Notes: generated from the sequence alone by a model not told the origin. Shown: positions 45,174 through 55,095, counted from the stretch's first letter. The stretch is DNA of 64,000 bases from Leptospira sp. GIMC2001 (GCF_028462125.1 NZ_CP115468.1:3403559-3467558); one strand, 5' to 3'. Translations and numbers: made by a program.

Positions 45174-46328
45174 CTAAAACCTTATTGTTAAAAACAGTTC
45201 ATAAGTATTAAAATCATTCAAGGTTCGTAAAAATCCTGAACTTGAAGGATTCAAATGAAAACCAAAACCAAATTGTAAATTTGCATCATATTTATAATTA
45301 TAAACATAGTGAAAATTAAAAACGTAGATTGTGGCAAGTCCTAAAAATAATAAATTACTTTTTCGTTTATGTTCTTCAAATTTCGAGTAGTCCGAATAAT
45401 CTAACAGAATAAAATTATCACCTACACGAACAGGTATTATGTTAGATTGCTGTTTTTTTAGCTCAATGCGTGAGCTAGAATACTCTAAAACAATACCTGC
45501 AATGGTTAGGGACAGTATTCCTAAATACGTATATCGATCCCATGAATCTCGATTTTTGAATTGGTTCAAGCCAGGCAGCAGATAATCATAAATATCTGTA
45601 CTGGAATCATGACTATCAACTGCATGATTACTCATTGATATACCCGTATTACTCTTGTTTGTGTATATCAAACTTTTCATTTCACTGATGCCAATTTCTC
45701 TTTCGAGGTTTTCTGTTATTTCAATTAGGATCTTATCTTCATAAATTTGAATCAATTCTCCTTGAATCTTCTGACCTGATCTCATTAAAACTTCCAACTT
45801 AATACCTTCAGAAATGCAATTTTTCATTGGATGCTTTTTATCTACTTCAATTTCTATAAAATGCAAAGCTTCTAAGCTTAGGCTAATCGACTTATATGGG
45901 TCTAATTGAGAAGCAATAACAATTCTATCTTTACTCCATCGAATCAATATGTAACCACATTTTGTTTCTATGGAAGACCAAGATTTATAACATAATGAAT
46001 ATCCCCGGAAAGCAAGTTGGACAGAAGATATTTTTTCAGATTCTATTCTTAAATATTTTCCAAAATTGTTCCCTTCCCCATCCGAATTTACATCGTCAAT
46101 TGAATAATCATTATTATCGATATTATAATTATCTAATTCACTTTTTACATTAATGATAAGATAATTGTCATTTTTTTCGATAATCTCACCTTCAATAGTA
46201 GCACCCGACTTAAAAGCAATTCTATCTGAATAAATACTTTTAGGGAAAACAAAAATAAAAACTGATAAACTAATAACTAGAAATGAATCAACACAATCCT
46301 GTAAATTCTTGAAACTATAGTTTTTCAT
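45174..46328 (-). CDS. Envelope protein of unknown function in the partner-switch operon
   Basis: 384 residues with an N-terminal hydrophobic segment (about 14-32) that may be a signal. Two short beta modules share a pattern: FKSGATIEGEIIEKNDNYLI and MRSGQKIQGELIQIYEDKIL. Later YDYLLPGLNQFKNRDSW resembles the PGLxQ motif of small leptospiral envelope proteins, with one helix (YLGILSLTIAGIVLEYS), and the protein ends TYELFLTIRF, an aromatic C-terminus usual for outer-membrane proteins. I do not recognise the family. Its ATG overlaps the stop of the upstream TPR gene by four bases. Confidence 0.6.
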   Translation of the reverse strand: MKNYSFKNLQDCVDSFLVISLSVFIFVFPKSIYSDRIAFKSGATIEGEIIEKNDNYLIINVKSELDNYNIDNNDYSIDDVNSDGEGNNFGKYLRIESEKISSVQLAFRGYSLCYKSWSSIETKCGYILIRWSKDRIVIASQLDPYKSISLSLEALHFIEIEVDKKHPMKNCISEGIKLEVLMRSGQKIQGELIQIYEDKILIEITENLEREIGISEMKSLIYTNKSNTGISMSNHAVDSHDSSTDIYDYLLPGLNQFKNRDSWDRYTYLGILSLTIAGIVLEYSSSRIELKKQQSNIIPVRVGDNFILLDYSDYSKFEEHKRKSNLLFLGLATIYVFNFHYVYNYKYDANLQFGFGFHLNPSSSGFLRTLNDFNTYELFLTIRF

Positions 46329-47851
46329 TTTATTCTAATTGATTGGATTGATTCCTGATCTAATTTCTGCTCAGTTCCGTTTTGGTTAAACTTTGCAATT
46401 CCACTGAAGAATTTAATCGATTTAGCAGCAAATTTTTGATTGGAAATGGTTGTGATTTCAATAATTCTATTTTTATCAAAATTCACTTTTTGCAATTCTA
46501 TAGACTCAAGTAGATCTATAGGAAATACAATCGGATACTTCGTTGTTAGTATTTTAAAATTATCCAATTCTCGAACCAAAGAATAGCCATTGTAGCTTCT
46601 TTGATCTATCAGCAGAATCTGAAATAAAACTTGCTCGGCTCCATTCCTATTAGTGTTTAGGAGTAGCGGTTTAGTAGAACTTTTGATAAATTTCTTTTTA
46701 TTTACATTCGGTAACAAGAAGCTCTCGTTTTCTTGAGAAATCGAACTTTGCAGATTTTCAATCGATTGAATGATATTTTCGGCATTTTCTTTTGTGATGG
46801 AATTGTTGATTCGTAAGTAATTAAGATTATTCAAAAGTAAAGACTCTTTCTTCAATGCCACACAACTCTTAATATTGTTTACCATTCTCTCATCAGATAA
46901 TTTAATAGCGACTGATTCGGCTATTCTAGTTAATGTTCTTCCGCCAGAATAGAAATTGCCCATAATAAGCAATCTCCTGTTGGACTTCTTCGCTATTGGC
47001 AAATTATCAGTTCTTTCTATAAGTTTTAAGTAAGCCTTGATCGCCTCATGGTCTTCGCCAGTTTTTTCGAATGAACGAGCTTGCATGAAGGCTTCCTCAT
47101 CATTCAAATCGTTTCTATTTTTTAATTCTTCTAATACTTGAGAGTAGAGTCCAGATTCATAAAGAGATTTTACTTTTTCCTCGTGATTAAGCAACTTCGA
47201 GTTGATTCGATAAGATTCCAGATGCTTCTCTTTAAGGATACTATTTAGAATCAAGGCATTATCGGAAAAATGAGTTCCTGGATTATTTTCCAAAATATAT
47301 TCTAATTTCTCCATAGCCTTCGTGAGTCGACCCATCATCGCATAACAGTATGCATTATGAAGCAAGATAAATGATTGATCATCTTTCCTTAATTTAATAG
47401 ATTCTTTCTCAAGTATATCATAGTGCTTTGCTGCCGATTTAAATTTTTGATCTTTCTCTAATTGAAATGCATATTGCAAATGCATAATCAGCCATCTATC
47501 CACCTCAATATCTAAAAATTTTTTGAAAGAAAGAAATCGAATTATATTTACCAAACCCATACCAATCCATTCTGTTCTATTCAAAAATGTAGAACTATCG
47601 GTAAACTCTTCGTTTAGAATCAATGAGTCTAGGATAGTATTTCGAATCTCATTGTCGAAATTATCTGAATCAAACAGTAGTTCCTTGTATCTTTTTCTGA
47701 GTGCCTGAGAAGAAAATTCATAGTTCATCATTTGAGAATGGGTAAGTTCTGTTCTCATCTCGAACAACTTTATGCTAATAATTGACTTCGAAATCATGAG
47801 AAATAATAAAACTACAATTATAGATCCAATGATAATTTGCCTATTGGACAT
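46325..47851 (-). CDS. Membrane-anchored TPR protein
   Basis: 508 residues. One N-terminal helix (about 5-25) anchors a large domain with TPR-like helix pairs (about 130-290): LLHNAYCYAMMGRLTKAMEKLEYIL and MQARSFEKTGEDHEAIKAYLKLI are typical. The C-terminal 50 residues (EITTISNQKFAAKSIKFFSG) echo the short SG-x-x-I-x-G module of the next gene. The protein probably scaffolds an envelope complex. It overlaps the upstream SpoIIE gene by 11 bases and the downstream gene by four, so all are co-translated. Function unknown. Confidence 0.65.
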   Translation of the reverse strand: MSNRQIIIGSIIVVLLFLMISKSIISIKLFEMRTELTHSQMMNYEFSSQALRKRYKELLFDSDNFDNEIRNTILDSLILNEEFTDSSTFLNRTEWIGMGLVNIIRFLSFKKFLDIEVDRWLIMHLQYAFQLEKDQKFKSAAKHYDILEKESIKLRKDDQSFILLHNAYCYAMMGRLTKAMEKLEYILENNPGTHFSDNALILNSILKEKHLESYRINSKLLNHEEKVKSLYESGLYSQVLEELKNRNDLNDEEAFMQARSFEKTGEDHEAIKAYLKLIERTDNLPIAKKSNRRLLIMGNFYSGGRTLTRIAESVAIKLSDERMVNNIKSCVALKKESLLLNNLNYLRINNSITKENAENIIQSIENLQSSISQENESFLLPNVNKKKFIKSSTKPLLLNTNRNGAEQVLFQILLIDQRSYNGYSLVRELDNFKILTTKYPIVFPIDLLESIELQKVNFDKNRIIEITTISNQKFAAKSIKFFSGIAKFNQNGTEQKLDQESIQSIRIK

Positions 47852-49502
47852 TGGCTGGAATCTCCAAAATGATAAATGTTACATCATCGGTCTGAACATT
47901 TATAAATTCGTTATAATCTTTCTGTATAAGATTAGAAATCTCTTCATTTGAACTTGCAATATTATTCATAAAAATTTCCTGAAGCCTTTCCGAACCATAC
48001 ATCTTTCCGTTTTTATCCGTCGATTCAATCAAACCATCAGTATACAAAAGAAGTTTGTCTCCAGAATTCACTGACATAATCGTAGTTTCTGTGAAGGATG
48101 ATTTTGACATCCCCAATAGATTTCGATTAGGTGTAAGATCGTAAAGTTTAGATTCATTCTTACTGTACAAAATTGGCGGGTTGTGAGCCGCATTTACGAA
48201 AGTTATCCTACGATAATCTTCAATAAGAATACATACTCCCGAAGCCATAAAGTATGAATCAAATACATCCAGTAGTATTTTGGACAAATGATCCATAATG
48301 TCCTTAGGTTCGTGTGTTTTGTCAATGATCGCATTCAGAGACATTTGTATTGCGATTGTGACAAGTCCAGCTGAGATACCATGACCAGTTGCATCAGCGA
48401 TAAAAATGATCTGGGTCTTATCATTGATTCGAAAAAAATTATAAATATCTCCATTCACTTCACGCATTGCTCTATAGTGAATAGCAGGGGAGTACTCTTG
48501 AATTAATGAATGTACTGGAAGAGTCATAGCCTGAACCTGCTTGCCTATCGACAATTCTTTGTAGATATCTCGATTGATTTGAAGAATTTTCTTAACTGAA
48601 TCTTCAATATTTTCTGCCATTCTATTAAAGTTCATTCCCAATCGATCCAATTCATCTACATTGGATTCATCCCAACTAACTCTAGTTTCAAGTCTTCCGC
48701 TCGCCATCATTTGACTTGCATAACTAAGTATATCCATCCTTTTAAAAAATTTACGATATACATAATAACCGAAAGCAGTATGAAAAATCAATCCCCAACC
48801 GATTGCCATAAATATTTGAATGTACAAAAGAATTAGGCGGTCTTGAATCATTTTAACACTCAATTGTGCATACAAATACGATTCGTGAATCTCTGCTTTC
48901 TCAATTGGAAATAAAAATTGTACAACAAAATTATCCTTGTCCAATTCAAAATGATACCTTGAGCGCATATAGATCACCTTGGAATTCAAGTCTGAAATTC
49001 TGTCTTTGAGATTTGAAGGTAGAATTAAATGGCTGGATAAATCATCTGGATGAACATAAATTGAATTTCCATTTGAATCGAGAATGGCAAACTGATCAAC
49101 ACCATTCGAACGCAGAATTGCATTGATATTTCGGTAAAGCTCTTTTTTATCTTTTACTTCCCCAACATTTTCTAATTCTATAGATAAGGAATTCAGTAAC
49201 TTATCTGATTGAAAAGAGAAATTATTGACAATGAGATCCATCTGGTTCTCAAAAATCATAACAGAAAAATAGATTGTGTTGACCGTCGCAAGAAGAAGGT
49301 AGAGTAAACCTATCTTAATCTGTAGGCTATTTGAATTTTTTATTTTTTTAAAAAAAGATATAAATCGAAACTGCAAATTTATGATTCCTGGAATTAGTTC
49401 ACAATCCTTAACAATGAATGTAAAAATTACCTTTACTAATAAGATTATATTGCCAATTAAATTTATAGGTATTGCGCTAAGCCATTCAAAAACTTTTATC
49501 AA
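47841..49502 (-). CDS. HAMP-domain SpoIIE PP2C phosphatase with periplasmic sensor
   Basis: 553 residues. An N-terminal hydrophobic hairpin (about 10-35) precedes TM helix 1 (about 63-85), a periplasmic sensor (about 86-240), TM helix 2 (about 243-265), a HAMP linker (about 266-320, ending LGMNFNRMAENIEDSV) and the phosphatase (about 340-550). Catalytic aspartates lie in EVNGDIYNFFRI, FIADATGHGISAG and LYTDGLIEST. The expected target is a phosphorylated STAS protein; one is encoded at 50830-51159. It leads the four-gene minus-strand operon. Confidence 0.88.
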   Translation of the reverse strand: MIKVFEWLSAIPINLIGNIILLVKVIFTFIVKDCELIPGIINLQFRFISFFKKIKNSNSLQIKIGLLYLLLATVNTIYFSVMIFENQMDLIVNNFSFQSDKLLNSLSIELENVGEVKDKKELYRNINAILRSNGVDQFAILDSNGNSIYVHPDDLSSHLILPSNLKDRISDLNSKVIYMRSRYHFELDKDNFVVQFLFPIEKAEIHESYLYAQLSVKMIQDRLILLYIQIFMAIGWGLIFHTAFGYYVYRKFFKRMDILSYASQMMASGRLETRVSWDESNVDELDRLGMNFNRMAENIEDSVKKILQINRDIYKELSIGKQVQAMTLPVHSLIQEYSPAIHYRAMREVNGDIYNFFRINDKTQIIFIADATGHGISAGLVTIAIQMSLNAIIDKTHEPKDIMDHLSKILLDVFDSYFMASGVCILIEDYRRITFVNAAHNPPILYSKNESKLYDLTPNRNLLGMSKSSFTETTIMSVNSGDKLLLYTDGLIESTDKNGKMYGSERLQEIFMNNIASSNEEISNLIQKDYNEFINVQTDDVTFIILEIPANVQ

Positions 49503-49698
49503 TTGATTTTAGAAAAAAATTGTTGAATAGTAAATTTTTACTTAAATATATTTAGCAGATATATCACTGTTAATGCTCCATTGGTATGCCTGAATACTCC
49601 CATAAGATGTATTTTTTGATTCTCAGCACACTATCATTCGTTTATTGAAAAAAAATCTAAAGTGAATTAATTTTGTAATAAAAAGTAATGAAATATTT

Positions 49699-49728
49699 TT
49701 GCTTTTTTCATTAGTATGATATTATAAA
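49699..49728 (+). promoter_or_regulatory. Candidate promoter for the AraC-family gene
   Basis: TTGCTT (49699-49704) and TATAAA (49723-49728) are separated by 18 bases, 18 bases before the start codon, with AGGA at 49737-49740 as ribosome-binding site. The gap also has an AGTAAA-TT-TTTACT palindrome near 49529. Confidence 0.45.
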
Positions 49729-49746
49729 TTAATTTTAGGAAATAAT

Positions 49747-50799
49747 ATGTATTTTTTTGAAGCAGGAACAGACTTAAATCAGGAATATTATAAAGATAGC
49801 ATATCCACAATTAAATCCTTTTTATACGAACTGACCTATAAAGATGATTTCAACGCGAAAGATTTTTTCTTTCATGAGATGAGTCGCCTCGAATCCAAAC
49901 TTTCCCAACCGGAACCATTTGAGAGATTTACTTGGCATCTTCAAATAATGGAAGGGCTCGAAGTGTATTTTTTTGACTCGAATCGTACCCAAAATTTCAC
50001 AATAGAGAAAGATCTATTGAATTATTCTCATACTTTTCACTATACGATCAACGGAACTATTTTGATGAAGTCTAGCAAGGATAAAGCAGATCTCTTGATC
50101 AATCCAAGTAACATTTATTACGTTTCGTATCCTGTACAAACTACTTTAGATTTCCAAGAAAATCAAAATGCAATTTCTATGATTGTGAATTTTGATCCAA
50201 ATGTTTTATTGAATTTCCTTGATAAAAGTATATTTTCTAAAGAACAAATAGATAGCTTTCTTGCAAAATTTGCAGAGATCGATGACGGAATTCTTGTAGA
50301 TACTAAGCATATCAATCAGACAATTATTTCTATTCTTAGCCAAATTCAGAGAATGCCATTTGACAAGAAGCATCGTAGAGAATTTATTCAATTAAAATTT
50401 CTCGAAGTTATATGGGTGAGTTTTTGGCAATGGAGTAATGAACCAAATAAAGATAAAAAACTTTTACGCTTGTCGAAGCGCGATTATGAAAAGCTACACA
50501 AAGCAAAAGAAATTCTTCTAACAAAGATGGACAATCCACCACCATTGAGTGAATTAGCAAAGCTGACTGGACTTAATGAATACAAGCTAAAAGTCGGTTT
50601 CAAAAAAGTCTTTGGAGTTCCACCTTATTCATTTCTTCAAGACCATAAACTTGAAGTTGCAAAAATGTTACTGGAATCAGGCAATAAATCGGTTACAGAA
50701 GTTGCTATAACAATCGGATATTCTAATTTTAGTAAATTTAGTTCAGCGTTTAAAAAGAAATTCGGTAACAATCCAAGTAAAATACTTTCTAGAAAATAA
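49747..50799 (+). CDS. AraC-family transcriptional regulator
   Basis: 350 residues. The C-terminal 100 residues carry the double helix-turn-helix: PPPLSELAKLTGLNEYKLKV and SVTEVAITIGYSNFSKFSSA, with the conserved GYSNFSKF-x-x-x-FKKKFG ending. The N-terminal 240 residues are not clearly a cupin, though DLLINPSNIYYVSYPVQTT recalls the N-terminal domain of PchR or YpdC-like regulators. Ligand and targets are unknown. It diverges from the SpoIIE operon across 245 bases and converges on the STAS gene. Confidence 0.85.
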   Translation: MYFFEAGTDLNQEYYKDSISTIKSFLYELTYKDDFNAKDFFFHEMSRLESKLSQPEPFERFTWHLQIMEGLEVYFFDSNRTQNFTIEKDLLNYSHTFHYTINGTILMKSSKDKADLLINPSNIYYVSYPVQTTLDFQENQNAISMIVNFDPNVLLNFLDKSIFSKEQIDSFLAKFAEIDDGILVDTKHINQTIISILSQIQRMPFDKKHRREFIQLKFLEVIWVSFWQWSNEPNKDKKLLRLSKRDYEKLHKAKEILLTKMDNPPPLSELAKLTGLNEYKLKVGFKKVFGVPPYSFLQDHKLEVAKMLLESGNKSVTEVAITIGYSNFSKFSSAFKKKFGNNPSKILSRK

Positions 50800-50829
50800 C
50801 CGACTCAAATAGCCAATATGAAACAGTTG

Positions 50830-51159
50830 CTATCCAGGCAACTGTTCATAGTTCTCAAGAATATTGAACTGCACATTCAGACCAGATAACTTTAGAGCAG
50901 CGAGAATACTCGCATTGATTTGAATCAAATACAGAATTAAGTCCTTGGCCTCCAAAGTTTTTTGAAGCTTATGCAGAGCAACGATTCCAGACGAATCAAG
51001 ATATGGAGTTTCTTTTAAATCTATAACCAAATTCTTTTTTTCATTTCGTTCAACAGATTGTTCTAAATCATTTTTGGTTTGTTCGGCATTGTACAATGTA
51101 ATAGCCTCGGAAATTTTTGCAATTACGTAATTATCTTTCGTTGAGAACTCGATTTTCAT
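50830..51159 (-). CDS. STAS-domain anti-sigma-factor antagonist
   Basis: 109 residues, one STAS domain. The conserved region is LVIDLKETPYLDSSGIVALH, where the Ser after Asp is the usual phosphorylation site of SpoIIAA and RsbV. The length fits a stand-alone antagonist. SpoIIE-type phosphatases act on such proteins and anti-sigma kinases phosphorylate them. The PP2C operon lies 1.3 kb away on the same strand. It is 19 bases downstream of the GGDEF-EAL gene and likely co-transcribed with it. Confidence 0.88.
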   Translation of the reverse strand: MKIEFSTKDNYVIAKISEAITLYNAEQTKNDLEQSVERNEKKNLVIDLKETPYLDSSGIVALHKLQKTLEAKDLILYLIQINASILAALKLSGLNVQFNILENYEQLPG

Positions 51160-51178
51160 TCTTTTGTTTTCTACCTTT

Positions 51179-53044
51179 TTATTTTATCATTCTTTTTAAT
51201 TTGTAAATATTTTTCTCAGGCATCGGTCTGCTAATCAGAAATCCTTGCATGAGATCAAAACCTATATCTTTCAAGATCTTGAAATTTTGTTGAATCTCAA
51301 TACCTTCCACTACAACTTTAAAATTCATTCTACTGCCAAGTAATTGAATAATTTTTAAAATTTCGATTACCTTCTTTTCTTTCATTCCAACAATGAACGA
51401 CCTATCCACTTTCAATGCATGAATTGGAAAACGATTGAGTAAACTAAGCGAACTATAACCAGTTCCAAAGTCATCCAGAAATATCTTGATTCCGAGTTGA
51501 GACAATTCATGGATTTTGTTCAAGCTCGAGGTGATGTCAGTAAAAGGCGTACTTTCTGTAATCTCAATATGCAGTTTAGACGGACTCACAGAATATTTGG
51601 TTAGAGCCACTTGAATCAAATCTCGAATATCTTGATTGTAAAATTGAATCGGAGAAATATTGACACTTACTTCGCAATCTATTGAATTCTTATTAAAATT
51701 GTGCAATACCTGCACAGCACGATCTATAACAAACTCTCCTAATTTTAAAATCTGACCTGATGATTCCGCAATATAAATAAATTCTAGAGGCGGTAAATAT
51801 CCTAGTCTAGGATGGTTCCATCGAATTAAGCTTTCAAAACTGATAATTTTCTTTTGTTGAGCTGAATAAATAGGTTGGAAATGCAATTCCAATTCTTGAT
51901 TCTTTAAAGCAAAGTGCAAATCATTCTCTAAAGAATGATTGTTAAGCTTTCTCTTATACATTTCATTTCGAAATATATTGTATCCATTTCCTCCCCTTTT
52001 TCTTACTTCCATCAGAGCTATCTCTGCATCTCGAACCACCTCTTCGACTATGGTATATTTTCGATTGAGAAAGCTAACTCCCGCACTCAAAGTAAGATAA
52101 ACCGAGGACGATCCAGAAAATTCTAAAGTAAACCTTAATTTGTCAATTAGATTCTCCAAGCGATCATTTAAACTCTTCTCAGTTAAGAGCCCGCGGATCA
52201 CAAGTCCAAATTCATCTCCCTCTAATCTGGAACAAAATAAATTGGGATCTATTGCCATCTCTGAGAGTAACTTGTCTGCAAATTCAATAAGTATTCGATT
52301 CCCTTCCTCGATCCCTTTTAATTCATTGATCAAAGAAAATCTATCTATATCAATCAGAATGACAGCGATCTCTGAATTGATATCCCTGCCGTGACTGAAT
52401 CGATTTAGTTCTTCTTTAATAAAAGAATAGAATTGATGTCGATTGGGAATTTTGGTCAAAATATCTTGACTCAGATAACCTCTTTCTTTTTCGGAAATAC
52501 TTTGATAATCTCGAGATCTTGAAAGCTCTGCTGGCTCCAGAAAATTTTCAACTTCAAAATTTCTATCGCTAATCTCATTCAATACCAATAATATACTTCC
52601 ATCTTGTCTAAAATATATGGAAAGTAAAATAGGCTGTGTTCCAGAATTTGATTTTTTCTTATGAATAAGATGAGTCTTGAAGCCTTGCATCTTATCAAAG
52701 CCTGAGGTTTCCATAGAAGAAGGAAATTCTAGGCCGCATTGAGTCAAAACTGCACTCCAACTTTTACCGACAATGGACTCATGAATATTGATCTGCATAA
52801 TATCATAAAAACTTCTGTTAACGTTAATAATAATTCCGTAAGAATCCAATAAACATAGTCCATTGTATGAAATATAAAAAGCATGAATCTGTTCGGATGA
52901 AAAAATATTCTTCTTCGAATTCTCAAGAAGGAATTCTGCAATAGTATCATTTGTATTAGAAAAAAGCATAAATGAATAATCCTCGAGGTTAGAACGATAT
53001 GAGGATGGAATGAGATCCCAAGCTACTAGAACCAAGTCTATCAT
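51179..53044 (-). CDS. PAS-GGDEF-EAL cyclic-di-GMP enzyme
   Basis: 621 residues. A PAS domain (about 50-165) is followed by a GGDEF domain (about 190-355) and an EAL domain (about 370-615). The GGDEF site reads RLEGDEFGLVI, that is EGDEF. The EAL domain keeps the catalytic set: ESLIRWNHP, VNISPIQF, ITEST, DDFGTGYSSL, KVDRSFI, VVEGIE and LMQGFLISRP, so phosphodiesterase activity is likely. No membrane helix is seen. An internal ATG at 52969 has AGGA upstream and would remove 25 residues. It precedes the STAS gene by 19 bases. Confidence 0.88.
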   Translation of the reverse strand: MIDLVLVAWDLIPSSYRSNLEDYSFMLFSNTNDTIAEFLLENSKKNIFSSEQIHAFYISYNGLCLLDSYGIIINVNRSFYDIMQINIHESIVGKSWSAVLTQCGLEFPSSMETSGFDKMQGFKTHLIHKKKSNSGTQPILLSIYFRQDGSILLVLNEISDRNFEVENFLEPAELSRSRDYQSISEKERGYLSQDILTKIPNRHQFYSFIKEELNRFSHGRDINSEIAVILIDIDRFSLINELKGIEEGNRILIEFADKLLSEMAIDPNLFCSRLEGDEFGLVIRGLLTEKSLNDRLENLIDKLRFTLEFSGSSSVYLTLSAGVSFLNRKYTIVEEVVRDAEIALMEVRKRGGNGYNIFRNEMYKRKLNNHSLENDLHFALKNQELELHFQPIYSAQQKKIISFESLIRWNHPRLGYLPPLEFIYIAESSGQILKLGEFVIDRAVQVLHNFNKNSIDCEVSVNISPIQFYNQDIRDLIQVALTKYSVSPSKLHIEITESTPFTDITSSLNKIHELSQLGIKIFLDDFGTGYSSLSLLNRFPIHALKVDRSFIVGMKEKKVIEILKIIQLLGSRMNFKVVVEGIEIQQNFKILKDIGFDLMQGFLISRPMPEKNIYKLKRMIK

Positions 53045-53219
53045 CTTATTTAGAAAAGAATCTACTCCTACCAGGAATTAATATGCGAATGAAGCAGATT
53101 TTTTAATTTTAGATAGGGACCTTGCAGATAAAAAGTCCGAATTCTGGAAAACAATGTCTCTGAATCGGAAGACAGATTCTAAATTTTAGTTTATTCTATG
53201 AGATAAAAGGAGACAAATT

Positions 53220-54176
53220 ATGCTTGAAAATTTCAAAAAATTAAGCCTGCTCGGACTGATCGGATTCACGATTTTAACTACTGCTAATTGCAGCAAAAAA
53301 GGAACTATGTTTACATTCAAAACAGATGCTAACGGATTTGATACAAAAAATTATTACTATGATAATGGATCTGCGGCGGTTGCTTTCGATACTCAGTTTA
53401 CTCCTAGTTATGCGAAGCAAAGCATTGAAGCCTTCCAATCCCAATCCAAAACTCCTATTCTTTATGTAGTTATCACACATCCGAATCCTGACAAATTCAA
53501 TGGGATATCTGAATATAGAAAACTTGGTGCCAAAATCATTGCGAGTGAAAAAACAGCACAATCTATGAAAGAGGTACATGAATACAAAAAGTATTTCTGG
53601 GTAAAAATTGCAAAAGCTTTCACAGAAGAAAATTATCCAAAACTAGAACCGATCGATATAACTTTCAATGATAAATATGAAATAGATCTAGGTAGTGGAG
53701 ACAAAGTAAATCTGATAGAGTTAGGATCGGCTGGTGTAAGTTCAAACCAAACAGTTGCTTATATTCCAACTACAGATAGCTATGTCGTTGGTGACCTTAT
53801 TCACCCTAATGCTCATGCTTGGCTGGAAGGTGGAATTGTAGGTGGGAATGCGAAACCCGATATAAATTCTTGGATTCAATCATTGACTAAGTTGCAAGAA
53901 ATTGCAGATTCTAAATCAAAAGTTTTAGCTGGTCGTGGAAAAGAATCGACAATAGGCTCCGCGATTCCAGAACAAATAGCTTATCTGAAAGCTGCGGATT
54001 CTATAACAAAAGATTATATCGAAACACTGGGTTCTAAAAAATCTGAGCTAAAGTCCGATAAGGCTCAAAGCCACTATGACAAGTTACAAGAATTGATATC
54101 TGAAAAGTTTCCAACCTATGAGTTAAAATACATGATTGGGTACGGAATATACGGTCTTGTAAATTCAAAGATTTAG
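53220..54176 (+). CDS. MBL-fold lipoprotein with degraded metal site
   Basis: 318 residues with a signal peptide ending TTANC (lipobox Cys near 22). A strong AAAGGAGA stands seven bases before the ATG. The domain is MBL-like: YVVITHPNPDKFNGISEYRK sits where the HxHxDH metal loop belongs, but the second His and the DH pair are replaced by N and DK. Later blocks GSAGVSSNQTVAYIP and LAGRGKES also lack the usual His. YVVGDLIHPNAHAWL keeps one Asp. The product is probably a binding protein or an enzyme with another mechanism, on the periplasmic side. Confidence 0.7.
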   Translation: MLENFKKLSLLGLIGFTILTTANCSKKGTMFTFKTDANGFDTKNYYYDNGSAAVAFDTQFTPSYAKQSIEAFQSQSKTPILYVVITHPNPDKFNGISEYRKLGAKIIASEKTAQSMKEVHEYKKYFWVKIAKAFTEENYPKLEPIDITFNDKYEIDLGSGDKVNLIELGSAGVSSNQTVAYIPTTDSYVVGDLIHPNAHAWLEGGIVGGNAKPDINSWIQSLTKLQEIADSKSKVLAGRGKESTIGSAIPEQIAYLKAADSITKDYIETLGSKKSELKSDKAQSHYDKLQELISEKFPTYELKYMIGYGIYGLVNSKI

Positions 54177-54214
54177 AAATGGGATTCTGAAGAAATTCAG
54201 AGTATCAATCTAAT

Positions 54215-54245
54215 TACAAGGTTAGCTCGCAATTCTAACCTTGTA
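54215..54245. terminator. Bidirectional terminator hairpin
   Basis: TACAAGGTTAG (54215-54225) pairs with CTAACCTTGTA (54235-54245) around nine bases. The right arm lies inside the 3' end of the AraC gene (its stop is 54237-54235). It would end both the MBL lipoprotein and AraC transcripts. A smaller stem, CTGAA-GAAA-TTCAG, lies at 54187-54200. Confidence 0.75.
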
Positions 54246-54996
54246 TCAATCGAAATTTCTTAGGTGGGACTCCGACCAATTCCTCAAAATTTGAATAGAA
54301 CGACGAAATTGATTCATATCCGCAATCTTCAGAGATTTCAACAATCGATCGATCTGTTGTAGCAAGTAAGATACATGCCGTTTGAATTCTTTTTATTTTA
54401 AGATATTGACTTGGACTTATTTTCAGTGCTTGTGTAAAAAGTCGATGAATCTGCCGCGAAGAATAAGGCAATGTTCCTGTCAGACTTGATAAAACAGTTT
54501 TTTCTTGATATTTTTTTTCTATGTGATCAATGAAGGGTTTTACTTTAGAATCTTTAGTTAACGGAAGTTCAAGTCCTGGCATTGAATTTTTTTCAACTTC
54601 GACCTCGATCAACTCTGTTGCCAAGTCTATCATTTTAGTTTTAATATCCTTATCCTTTTTTATACGACTTGACTCAAGAATTAACTCTCTAAACAGATTA
54701 GATGAATTGAATATTTTTATATTAGAAATATTCGCATTCAAATTTTTACTATCTGATATATAAATAGAAGCAAATTCTACATCATCACCTAAAGAGATAA
54801 CTCTATGTAGAATCGATTTAGGAATAAATGCGGATAGATTGCCATGCAAAGGCTTTTTACTACAATCATCCTCAAGAACAATTAAACCTTTTTTGACTAA
54901 CAGAATTTGATTGAGATTGTGTTTGTGGAATCCAGAGTCTTGAGACTTGATATAAGTCTTACCAATTAACGCATATTTGGATCTAGTAGGAATCAT
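54235..54996 (-). CDS. AraC-family regulator with cupin sensor
   Basis: 253 residues. The N-terminal domain is cupin-like: DSGFHKHNLNQILLVKKG and SAFIPKSILHRVISL are the usual AraC-binding strands. The C-terminal domain (about 155-253) has the two helix-turn-helices: SSRQIHRLFTQALKISPSQY and SIVEISEDCGYESISSFYSNFEELVGVPP. It may control the neighbouring DoxX gene or the convergent MBL lipoprotein, but no operator is evident. Confidence 0.85.
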   Translation of the reverse strand: MIPTRSKYALIGKTYIKSQDSGFHKHNLNQILLVKKGLIVLEDDCSKKPLHGNLSAFIPKSILHRVISLGDDVEFASIYISDSKNLNANISNIKIFNSSNLFRELILESSRIKKDKDIKTKMIDLATELIEVEVEKNSMPGLELPLTKDSKVKPFIDHIEKKYQEKTVLSSLTGTLPYSSRQIHRLFTQALKISPSQYLKIKRIQTACILLATTDRSIVEISEDCGYESISSFYSNFEELVGVPPKKFRLIQG

Positions 54997-55095
54997 CTTC
55001 TAGAATTTTCTGCTCACCCAATGAAATCAAATCTCTTGTACAAATAGATAATTCAGTTTATTGATGTATAAACAATTGGATTTCAAATGAAAAAA

